Assembly: GCA_015654965.1 (NCBI GenBank)
Contig: JAATGD010000172.1
Coordinates: forward strand, 1 to 5,808
Source: Hyphomicrobiales bacterium
GTDB lineage: Bacteria > Pseudomonadota > Alphaproteobacteria > Rhizobiales > Rhizobiaceae
Direction: 5' to 3'
DNA: 5,808 bases
Within the stretch, counting starts at the first letter, position 1. Every line of letters starts with the position of its first letter. Of the stretch, positions 1-4,729 are shown piece after piece. Below the pieces are notes generated by a model. That model saw nothing but the letters and a program-made list of their open reading frames with translations. It was not told the origin of the DNA and did no database searches. The translations under genes were made by a program, and so were the position numbers.

Positions 1-843
1 ATTTTGAATCGTCGAACGGCAATGACGGTCGCGGGCAACATGCGAACGGCCTCGGTGGATTCGGAGGAGACGCCAATACTTTGTCAACCGACATGATTAT
101 TGTTGGTGGCGCGAGCCAACAAGGTCAGCCTGCAACTTACGGCGGAAGCGCTGTTGCAGCAGGCGGTGGTGGTGGCGGTGCCTTTATCAATGATGGCTCA
201 CTTGTAAACGTATAGGGAGCCACAATTACCGGCGGCCAGGGTGGAGTGGGCGGCAGCAGCACTGACACCTCCATTCCAGATGGCACATGGAACTGGGGCG
301 GACATGGCGCAGGCGGCGACGGCGTTGTCATCAACACCGGAGCACGATTGGAAAATTTTGGCTCTATTCGCGGCGGGGATGGCATCGACGTATCAACCTA
401 TTCGAACATTAAATCGAATGGCAGCGCTGGAATTCGGGTCGGTGATAACGGCTATGTTGTCAATGGCGGTTCGGTTGCGGCTGGCGCATCTTATGGGCAA
501 AGCACGCCCACCAACGCCATTGAAATCAATGGTAACGATACAACGCTCGAATTGCGTTACGGTACTGATATTCAGGGCAATGTCGTTGTGGCCAGCGGCA
601 AGACCGGCATTCGGCTGGAGACACGCTTTCGATGGCGATCTTTCCGATGTAATGCATAAATTTGCCGGCGGCACCGATTTCACCGTCAGCGGTGTGCCGC
701 TTGCATAGGACGTTGCTGTCATTGAAGCCGGCCTATCAACAAAAATTGACCATAATATCACTTTAGGGATGTCTTATATTGGCCAATTTGGCGGCAAAAC
801 AAAAGAGAATGGAATTCTCGGTAATTTAAGCGTGAGATTCTGA
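1..843 (+). pseudogene. Autotransporter adhesin gene, 3' part, multiply broken
   Basis: This is the remnant of a type V secretion autotransporter: a surface passenger followed by an outer-membrane beta-barrel. From position 3 the frame reads glycine/asparagine-rich passenger sequence with a six-glycine run and short motifs such as GATITGGQGG, VVINTGA and GSIRGGDGI, typical of AidA/pertactin-like beta-helices. An in-frame TAG lies at 213-215. Near 600-612 the passenger ends abruptly, and the frame one phase on gives GWRHAF, FAGGTDFTVSGVPLA and, at the end, GLSTKIDHNITLGMSYIGQF and LSVRF followed by TGA at 841. That is the last ~76 residues of an autotransporter barrel, ending in the usual terminal Phe. 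Barrels are normally about 250-300 residues, so most of it is deleted. A second in-frame TAG sits at 706-708. The 5' end lies outside the window. The family is clear; which Brucella-type autotransporter it derives from cannot be told. Confidence 0.85.
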
Positions 844-856
844 TCTTGAAATATTG

Positions 857-898
857 AAAAAATCCAGCCATTGACTTATGCCATGGCTGGATTTTTTT
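857..898 (+). terminator. Rho-independent terminator after the autotransporter remnant
   Basis: A perfect 15-bp inverted repeat (857-871 with 883-897) has an 11-base loop. Its GC-rich core is TCCAGCCA/TGGCTGGA, the left arm is preceded by six A and the right arm runs into seven T (892-898). It starts 13 bases after the autotransporter stop, so the end of that transcription unit is intact although the gene is not. The A-run/T-run symmetry means it could also stop minus-strand transcription. Confidence 0.93.
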
Positions 899-927
899 GT
901 AGTTGCCATATTTATACATTAGATATT

Positions 928-932
928 AGGGA
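928..932 (+). promoter_or_regulatory. Ribosome binding site that sets the original AraC gene start
   Basis: AGGGA lies 8 bases before the ATG at 941. It is the best Shine-Dalgarno site near the AraC-family reading frames and argues that translation originally began at 941, not at the internal ATG at 1101. Confidence 0.6.
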
Positions 933-940
933 TAGTTTAT

Positions 941-1099
941 ATGAATATTTCACTATATCTATCAGCCGACATGATGGACAAGAAGGACCGCACCGAATTC
1001 TGGCGTTCCGTGTCGGAGACGATGTATGATTATATGAAGCCTACGGGAGAGGGTGATCAGAATTATCAGATGACATACATTCTCCCATGCGGCCAGTGA
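941..1099 (+). pseudogene. N-terminal fragment of AraC-family regulator, cut off by a frameshift
   Basis: A 52-codon frame starts at ATG 941 behind a good AGGGA site and stops at TGA 1097-1099. Its sequence (LSADMMDKKDRTEFWRSVSE near the start) looks like the N-terminus of AraC proteins with an AraC_binding_2-type sensing domain, which commonly open with a short stretch ending in a conserved aromatic segment such as EFW. The rest of that domain continues one frame later. Removing one C from the run at 1084-1086 joins the two parts smoothly (...MTYILHAASEMVIAKT...) into a 344-residue protein, a normal length for this subfamily. The simplest reading is a one-base insertion, or a sequencing error at a short homopolymer. 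Programmed frameshifting is possible but nothing specific suggests it. Confidence 0.75.
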
Positions 1100-1100
1100 A

Positions 1101-1976
1101 ATGGTTATCGCCAAGACCCAGTTCAACGGGCAGCACTACCGACGCTCGGCAAAACCGGTTGCCCTCAACACTTCCGAATTTATCGCTGTGCAGGCTATTT
1201 TATCCGGGGAATCCGTAGGCAATTACAACGGCGTCGAAGCCCGCACAAAAGCAGGCGATGTTTTCCTGCTCGATTTGACGCAGGTCATGGAAAACAAGAA
1301 GCAGCCGGGAACCCGCCTGTCATTCATATTTCCGCGTGTTGCTTTGCGCCAGTTGCTTTCCCACCACAATATTCATGGCACGGTTTTGCCGGGCGAAGCG
1401 CCAACGACCAAATTGCTGTTCAATTACCTGATCGGCCTTAACAATGTTCTGGAGAATTTGAAGGGCACCGAAGCCGCTGCGGCTCAGGAAGCCATGATTA
1501 CCCTTATCAGCGCCGCCATTGAAAATGCGGATGACAAACTGCTTTTTTCCCGCCAGGTCGACACACCCATGCGGCAAAGGATTCTGGACTATATCAACGC
1601 TAATCTGAACAATCCTCTTCTCAGCGTTGAATCCATCATGCAGTTTTTTCGAGTTTCCCGTACGCATCTCTATCGCGCATTTGAAACCGAAGGTGGCGTG
1701 GCAAAGGCCATTCGTGACCGGCGCCTTGATCTCGCTTATCGGCTGCTCGTCAATCGCAGGAACAACACGCTCCCCATTGATGAAATCAAGCGCCAATGCG
1801 GCTTTCCCGAACGCTCGCAATTTTCCAAATTTTTCTACGACAGGTTTGGTATCCTGCCCCGCGATCTCAACAATATGATGAAGGGTATGAGCCAGAAGGA
1901 CGAAGACCCTCTGTTCTATCATGAGCAGTTGAAGACTTACCTGTCTTCAGAGCTTAAAATCACTGACAAGATATGA
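1101..1976 (+). CDS. AraC-family transcriptional regulator, main (C-terminal) part of a split gene
   Basis: This 291-residue frame encodes a DNA-binding transcriptional activator. Residues 1-90 are the rest of a jelly-roll-like sensing domain (AraC_binding_2 type; landmarks AGDVFLLDLT and RLSFIFPRVALRQLL). Residues ~155-258 are the double helix-turn-helix: first helix pair at 175-195 (SVESIMQFFRVSRTHLYRAF), second at 225-256 with GFPERSQFSKFFYDRFG and P253, the classical AraC signature. A ~30-residue charged tail follows. The ATG at 1101 is one base after the TGA ending the upstream fragment and has no convincing Shine-Dalgarno of its own, so expression as a short form would need re-initiation. 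The true start is probably 941, in another frame. The ligand and targets cannot be read from sequence; the adjacent autotransporter is a conceivable target. Lacking its N-terminal ~50 residues, the product may be non-functional or unregulated. Confidence 0.85.
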   Translation: MVIAKTQFNGQHYRRSAKPVALNTSEFIAVQAILSGESVGNYNGVEARTKAGDVFLLDLTQVMENKKQPGTRLSFIFPRVALRQLLSHHNIHGTVLPGEAPTTKLLFNYLIGLNNVLENLKGTEAAAAQEAMITLISAAIENADDKLLFSRQVDTPMRQRILDYINANLNNPLLSVESIMQFFRVSRTHLYRAFETEGGVAKAIRDRRLDLAYRLLVNRRNNTLPIDEIKRQCGFPERSQFSKFFYDRFGILPRDLNNMMKGMSQKDEDPLFYHEQLKTYLSSELKITDKI

Positions 1977-1995
1977 TCGTGTGTAGCCGAACGAC

Positions 1996-2015
1996 ACATG
2001 GCGTTCCAGCCATGT
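1996..2015 (+). terminator. Possible weak terminator hairpin after the AraC gene
   Basis: ACATGGC and GCCATGT form a perfect 7-bp stem around a 6-base loop, 19 bases after the AraC stop codon. Only three T follow, so as an intrinsic terminator it is weak. Its position is the main argument for it. Confidence 0.35.
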
Positions 2016-2203
2016 TTGCGTACAAAGACTATAGGCACGTCCATCAGTACGATTGAGAAAAAGGCAAGGGCATTTCATAGCCACCCTTGGCTTCAAGACC
2101 ATTGTCCGGTTTGAGCGGCAGTTACGCCTACAATATAAGCAACACCTAAAATGAATGTTTAAAATCATTCCAGGGTTGCCTTTATGCCTATTACCGGATA
2201 AAC

Positions 2204-2220
2204 TTGACTAAAATATTCAA
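2204..2220. promoter_or_regulatory. Candidate distal iron-responsive operator (RirA-type IRO box)
   Basis: The site reads TTGA, nine AT-rich bases, then TCAA, which fits the TGA-N9-TCA pattern described for RirA binding in Rhizobiales and extends it by one symmetric base pair on each side. It lies ~370 bases before the rirA start, unusually far for a direct operator of that gene. TTGACT inside it could serve as a -35 element, but no good -10 follows at 16-18 bases. Chance occurrence of the six-base core in this gap is not negligible; the AT-rich flanks and adjacency to rirA raise the odds. Confidence 0.45.
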
Positions 2221-2399
2221 AATAAAACAAAATCCGGGAAAACAGTAACGTCTTTATTCAGCCACTGCACGCTGAACACCACTGGAGGAAATTCGGCCTG
2301 TAGCCTTCGTTGTGGCTCATTATGGGTATTGTGCGGCGCATACAGCCTATCAACTTACCGTGACCATCGGGGGAAAACGACTCTTTTTCACTTTAAAGG

Positions 2400-2414
2400 T
2401 GAGAAAAGACTTCA
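2400..2414. promoter_or_regulatory. Candidate promoter-proximal RirA-type box (TGA-N9-TCA)
   Basis: TGA and TCA are separated by exactly nine bases (GAAAAGACT) and the site covers the candidate -35 region of rirA. The flanks are less symmetric than in the copy at 2204, so alone it would be weak. Its placement suggests autoregulation of rirA. Confidence 0.35.
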
Positions 2415-2434
2415 TATATATTAAGAATTATTCT
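2406..2434 (+). promoter_or_regulatory. Candidate rirA promoter
   Basis: AAGACT (2406-2411) and TATTCT (2429-2434) are separated by 17 bases and match sigma-70-type -35 and -10 hexamers at three and four positions. Transcription would start near 2441, giving a ~150-base leader before rirA. The -35 falls inside a TGA-N9-TCA motif and the -10 inside an ICE-like palindrome, which supports this being the regulated promoter. The hexamer match alone is modest. Confidence 0.35.
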
Positions 2435-2437
2435 AAA
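2421..2437. promoter_or_regulatory. Candidate Irr binding site (ICE box)
   Basis: TTAAGAA-TTA-TTCTAAA is a near-perfect 7-3-7 palindrome and matches the iron control element bound by the haem-responsive regulator Irr (TTTAGAA-N3-TTCTAAA) with one arm mismatch, A for T at the third base. It overlaps the candidate -10 of rirA, the position expected for repression. In Agrobacterium, Irr is known to repress rirA when iron is scarce, so the location is biologically sensible. I infer the same control here. Confidence 0.65.
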
Positions 2438-2460
2438 CTACATCGCATACAAGGAACATA

Positions 2461-2502
2461 ATGCCTGATCATGACGTGCGTTCTGGCGAGTGCCACCCCT
2501 GA
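2461..2502 (+). CDS. Possible 13-codon leader peptide upstream of rirA
   Basis: A short frame, MPDHDVRSGECHP, begins at ATG 2461 with AAGGA five bases upstream (2451-2455) and stops at TGA 2500-2502. It would lie ~20 bases into the predicted rirA transcript and overlaps a hairpin (2470-2509), an arrangement seen in translation-coupled leader control. The peptide contains two His, one Cys and three acidic residues. Frames of this size occur often by chance; the ribosome binding site and placement are the only support. Confidence 0.25.
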   Translation: MPDHDVRSGECHP

Positions 2503-2509
2503 CGTCATG
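2470..2509 (+). promoter_or_regulatory. Symmetric hairpin in the rirA leader
   Basis: CATGACGT (2470-2477) pairs perfectly with ACGTCATG (2502-2509). Inside, TGGC (2484-2487) pairs with GCCA (2492-2495) around a GAGT loop, leaving two 6-base internal loops of equal size. It starts inside the possible leader peptide and ends 7 bases after its stop codon. It may be an RNA structure affecting rirA expression, or a DNA palindrome bound by a protein. Confidence 0.4.
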
Positions 2510-2525
2510 TAAGCCAAAAGATCGA

Positions 2526-2566
2526 AAGCGTTTCCCGAAACAGGTTCCGTCGGGTGCGAAATGCTT
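2526..2566. repeat. Imperfect palindromic unit just before rirA
   Basis: AAGCGTTTC (2526-2534) pairs with GAAATGCTT (2558-2566), eight Watson-Crick pairs plus one G-T. CCGA (2535-2538) pairs with TCGG (2550-2553) inside it. Arms ending in AAGC/GCTT around GTTTC/GAAAT resemble short interspersed intergenic palindromes common in Rhizobiales genomes; I recall the general look, not a defined family. In RNA it would form a hairpin ending 12 bases before the rirA ribosome binding site. Confidence 0.35.
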
Positions 2567-2590
2567 AGGGAAGTGCTGAAAGGAATAGTC

Positions 2591-3052
2591 ATGCGTCTTA
2601 CCCGCCAGACAAATTATGCCGTTCGTATGCTCATGTATTGCGCGGCCAATGAAGGCCAGTTGAGCCGGGTGCCGGAAATCGCCCACGCGTATAATGTTTC
2701 GGAATTGTTTCTTTTCAAGATTTTGCAGCCACTTGTCGAACACAAGCTGGTGGAAACCGTGCGTGGACGCAATGGTGGTGTGCGGCTGGGTCGTGCCGCT
2801 CATGAAATCAGCCTCTTCGATGTCGTGCGCGTGACGGAAGAAAATTTCTCCATGGCGGAATGCTTTGATAATGACGCGACCGAATGCCCGCTGGTCGATA
2901 GCTGCGGCCTCAACTCGGCCCTGCGTGAAGCGCTCAATGCGTTTTTCGGTGTGCTGATGAAATACAGCATCGCCGATCTGGTAAAGGCACGCCCGAATGT
3001 GCGCGCATTGCTCGGTCTTGATGAAATGGAAGAACAGCGCGTCGCAAGCTGA
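2591..3052 (+). CDS. rirA: RirA, iron-responsive Rrf2-family transcriptional repressor
   Basis: This encodes the rhizobial iron regulator, a cytoplasmic Fe-S cluster repressor that shuts down iron uptake genes when iron is sufficient. The 153-residue protein opens with MRLTRQTNYAVRMLMYCA, the family hallmark. A winged helix-turn-helix occupies residues ~1-80, with recognition region ELFLFKILQPL (39-49) and wing VRGRNGGVRLG (57-67). Cys91, Cys99 and Cys105 are the three conserved cluster-ligating cysteines known from Rhizobium RirA. Length matches the family (~150-165). The start at 2591 is preferred over an in-frame ATG at 2561 because GAAAGGA (2578-2584) sits 6 bases upstream and homologues begin with MRLT. 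It appears monocistronic. Upstream ICE-like and TGA-N9-TCA motifs point to control by Irr and by RirA itself. Identification is strong; regulon targets are outside the window. Confidence 0.95.
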   Translation: MRLTRQTNYAVRMLMYCAANEGQLSRVPEIAHAYNVSELFLFKILQPLVEHKLVETVRGRNGGVRLGRAAHEISLFDVVRVTEENFSMAECFDNDATECPLVDSCGLNSALREALNAFFGVLMKYSIADLVKARPNVRALLGLDEMEEQRVAS

Positions 3053-3094
3053 GCCTGACCGCTTCGAGATTATAAAGACCGGAACAGATTTTTT

Positions 3095-3146
3095 CTGATT
3101 GAAAACGCCGCAAATCCTTCTGAATTGCGGCGTTTTAAACAATCAG
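3095..3146. terminator. Bidirectional terminator-like inverted repeat between rirA and the convergent small gene
   Basis: A perfect 12-bp stem AAAACGCCGCAA (3102-3113) / TTGCGGCGTTTT (3125-3136) is enclosed by a further perfect 7-bp stem CTGATTG (3095-3101) / CAATCAG (3140-3146), with a three-base bulge AAA at 3137-3139. Both strands have TTTT at the end of the inner stem. It lies 42 bases after rirA and ~80 bases past the stop of the convergent gene, the expected place for a shared terminator. T-runs are short, so efficiency is uncertain. Confidence 0.7.
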
Positions 3147-3227
3147 ATCATGATCGCGGAAATCCACGTCCCCGGCACAGCCGGAGCGATTCATGGCAAC
3201 CGTCTGTCACAAGGCGATGGAGTATTT

Positions 3228-3392
3228 TTAATTCTGCTGGACGGACAGGCTTGCCGAGGAATCGCTGGTAATACCATAACCGTCCGATGTCCGTGCGCCG
3301 CTGCCTGCGTCAACGGTAAAGATGCCGATTGCCATGAAGACAATGGCTGAAACCATCAGAGTGGTCAGAAGAACGGCGTGCTTGGCGGTCAT
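3228..3392 (-). CDS. Small single-pass membrane protein, function unknown
   Basis: A 54-residue frame encodes a protein I do not recognise. It has a short positively charged start (MTAKH), one strongly hydrophobic segment at about residues 5-26 (AVLLTTLMVSAIVFMAIGIF) and a small-residue, Ser/Gly-rich tail (SGARTSDGYGITSDSSASLS) probably exposed to the periplasm. The segment could be a membrane anchor or an uncleaved signal. The frame extends 28 codons upstream to an ATG at 3476, but that part is charged and unlike a gene start. ATG 3392 is preferred, with AAAGAG 9 bases before it. It lies convergent to rirA and downstream of the efflux genes, separated from them by a candidate terminator, so it is probably its own unit. 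It may equally be a lineage-specific orphan. Confidence 0.55.
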   Translation of the reverse strand: MTAKHAVLLTTLMVSAIVFMAIGIFTVDAGSGARTSDGYGITSDSSASLSVQQN

Positions 3393-3496
3393 ATTCGGGA
3401 ACTCTTTCGACGGATGCCCAGCGGGCTTGGCCACACGAGCACTCCATCTGCACAACAGGAAACCCTGCCTCGCCAACGCCGCCCGAGATTGGTGTC

Positions 3497-3525
3497 CAGT
3501 TACACTTGATAAATGTTACCTGCAA
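3497..3525 (-). promoter_or_regulatory. Weak candidate promoter for the small membrane protein gene
   Basis: On the minus strand TTGCAG (3525-3520) and TAACTG (3502-3497) are separated by 17 bases and lie ~105 bases before the ATG at 3392. The -10 match is poor; support is mainly the correct spacing and direction. Confidence 0.2.
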
Positions 3526-3558
3526 CTGAACGAGCGGCCGGGAACACGCGTTTTCCTC

Positions 3559-3611
3559 AAAAAAAACAGCATTAGCTGACGGCTGTGGCAAAGAGGCAAC
3601 GCAGAGCCGTC
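3559..3611 (-). terminator. Candidate terminator after the efflux operon
   Basis: On the minus strand, 15 bases past the HlyD-like stop, GACGGCT (3611-3605) pairs with AGCCGTC (3584-3578). A second, overlapping option pairs ACAGC (3587-3583) with GCTGT (3570-3566), running straight into a stretch of eight T (3566-3559). The second hairpin directly abutting the T-run is the typical intrinsic terminator layout, though its stem is short. Confidence 0.5.
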
Positions 3612-3626
3612 GCGCAAATCCAGGCT

Positions 3627-4508
3627 TCAATTTTCCTTAATATTTTCAACAACTGAAACACTCACCGTACGTCCCGCAACGAGGTGCACATCCTTTGGCA
3701 CGTCATGCAATTTGACTCGCACCGGCACGCGTTGCGCAAGGCGTACCCAGTTGAAGGTCGGGGACACATTGGCCAGCAGGTTCGTGGAATCGGTGCGCTC
3801 GCGATCCTCGATCCCGCCCGCGATACCTTCGACATTGCCTGCAAGCTGCAAGGGACTGCCCATGACATCCACCACGACGGCATCACCGACATGAATACGC
3901 TCCAGCTTGTTCTCCTCGAAATAGCCAGCCACGTAAAATGAATCCGTATCGACCAGCGCCGTCACTGGCGAACCTGCGGAAACATAATCGCCGGGTTGCA
4001 GCGAGAAATTGGTGATGACTCCGTTAACGGGTGCCTTGACCGAAGAGCGCTCCATATTGAGTGTCGCCAGATCGCGGTCGAGCACAGCCTGCCGATAAGC
4101 GGCTTCGGCCTGTTGGGCCGTGGTTTCCACCTGTTCGAGTTTTTGACGTGTGACGGTCGTATCGTTCAACTGGCGATAACGCGCAAGATCGCGATTGGCC
4201 ATGTCGAGCGCTGCCTTGCTGCTGTCGAGCTTCGCCTCGGCTGTGCTGAGCGCCAGCGTATAGCGGGCAGGGTCGATGCGGAAAATCACCTCGCCCGTCT
4301 GCACGCTCTGATTGTCATGCACCAGAACTTCACTCACCAACCCCGAAACATCGGGTGCCAGCCGCACTACATCGGCGCGGATCTTGCCATCCCGCGTCCA
4401 CGGCGCATTCATGTAATAATCCCACATATGCCAGCCGAGCAGACCAGCCATCCCGACCATCACAAGCGTCAGGAAAACCCGACCCGTATGCGCGAACAGT
4501 TTTTTCAT
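3627..4508 (-). CDS. HlyD-family periplasmic adaptor of an aromatic-acid-type efflux pump (AaeA-like)
   Basis: This 293-residue membrane fusion protein would link an inner-membrane pump to the periplasm or outer membrane. An N-terminal anchor spans about residues 11-28. The motif NAPWTRDGKIRADVVRLAPDV (34-54) and VSEVLVHDNQSVQTGEVIFRID (58-79) form the first half of the biotinyl-lipoyl-like domain. Residues ~85-152 are an Ala/Gln/Leu-rich coiled-coil hairpin. SSVKAPVNGVITNFSLQPGDYV (155-176) is the second lipoyl half, and a beta-barrel follows with FYVAGYFEENKLERI (191-205) and NWVRLAQRVPVRVKL (253-267). These motifs match E. coli AaeA (p-hydroxybenzoate efflux, ~310 residues), for example PWTRD and WVRLAQRVPVR. 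It is the last gene of the set, 3 bases after the DUF1656 gene, which suggests translational coupling. The substrate is inferred only by homology; related pumps export varied compounds. Confidence 0.9.
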   Translation of the reverse strand: MKKLFAHTGRVFLTLVMVGMAGLLGWHMWDYYMNAPWTRDGKIRADVVRLAPDVSGLVSEVLVHDNQSVQTGEVIFRIDPARYTLALSTAEAKLDSSKAALDMANRDLARYRQLNDTTVTRQKLEQVETTAQQAEAAYRQAVLDRDLATLNMERSSVKAPVNGVITNFSLQPGDYVSAGSPVTALVDTDSFYVAGYFEENKLERIHVGDAVVVDVMGSPLQLAGNVEGIAGGIEDRERTDSTNLLANVSPTFNWVRLAQRVPVRVKLHDVPKDVHLVAGRTVSVSVVENIKEN

Positions 4509-4511
4509 AGA

Positions 4512-4715
4512 TCAAAGTCCATTCAACAGAAATGCGGCAGCGCCGAAAATACAGAAATACATGGCGGCATCGAACAGGGGCCGGTGCCACACAAGACGGT
4601 AGAAACCGGCGCGCGCAAGCAGGCGCTGCGCCATTACATTGGCGAAATAGGCCCCTAGCGCCACCACGGCGAGGGTCGGCACATAGATGCCATAAAGGTC
4701 GAGTTCAGGTCGCAT
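4512..4715 (-). CDS. DUF1656 small inner-membrane protein (AaeX-like)
   Basis: This 67-residue protein has two hydrophobic segments, about residues 10-30 and 48-66, joined by a loop containing GFYRLVWHRPLFDAA. The equivalent loop in E. coli AaeX (same length) reads GIYDFVWHPALFNTA, so family membership is clear. Members are encoded beside FUSC and HlyD genes. AaeX itself is not known to be essential for aromatic-acid efflux, and its role is unresolved. The gene starts 14 bases after the FUSC stop and ends 3 bases before the HlyD-like start, placing it in the middle of one transcription unit. Its ribosome binding site is weak, consistent with coupling to the upstream gene. Confidence 0.9.
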   Translation of the reverse strand: MRPELDLYGIYVPTLAVVALGAYFANVMAQRLLARAGFYRLVWHRPLFDAAMYFCIFGAAAFLLNGL

Positions 4716-4729
4716 GGTCGGATCGGTCT

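Larger units (their letters stand above)
1977..2590. other. Long intergenic region upstream of rirA
   Basis: These 614 bases hold no protein gene I can support. The first ~200 bases carry only short frames without start signals, the hairpin at 1996-2015, and a small inverted repeat GAATG/CATTC at 2153-2170. From about 2200 the composition becomes AT-rich and contains regulatory-looking elements listed separately: a TGA-N9-TCA motif at 2204-2220, a second at 2400-2414, an ICE-like palindrome at 2421-2437, a candidate promoter, a 13-codon leader frame and two hairpins. The space between the two TGA-N9-TCA motifs (2221-2399) has no recognised element. It could hold a small RNA or simply be a long control region. 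Confidence 0.6.

Noticed and set aside
241..708. 155-codon plus-strand frame over the autotransporter region
   Set aside because: Its first ~120 codons are out of frame with the clear glycine-rich passenger. Only the last ~35 codons are meaningful, as barrel remnant, so it is not a gene.
1320..1922. 200-codon minus-strand frame inside the AraC gene
   Set aside because: It lies wholly opposite the well-supported AraC domain, and its translation shows no recognisable family.
1930..1949. Inverted repeat TGAAGAC/GTCTTCA at the end of the AraC gene
   Set aside because: It lies inside codons of the AraC tail and has no T-run after it, so there is no case for a terminator or operator beyond chance.
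2276..2461. Open 61-codon plus-strand stretch without ATG in the rirA upstream region
   Set aside because: The only GTG (2312) lacks a nearby ribosome binding site, the translation resembles nothing I know, and the frame runs through the candidate promoter elements.
2561..2590. Ten-codon N-terminal extension of RirA from ATG 2561
   Set aside because: RirA homologues begin at MRLT, and the good ribosome binding site (2578-2584) serves ATG 2591. The extension overlaps a hairpin arm.
2438..3142. 234-codon minus-strand frame opposite rirA
   Set aside because: It is the antisense shadow of rirA, whose family, start signal and cysteines are unambiguous.
3146..3155. Perfect palindrome GATCATGATC
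   Set aside because: It is too short and lies at the edge of the terminator-like repeat. There is no evidence of a specific function.
3996..4658. 220-codon plus-strand frame opposite the HlyD-like and DUF1656 genes
   Set aside because: It is a shadow of two recognised families on the other strand, with a His/Arg-rich low-meaning translation.
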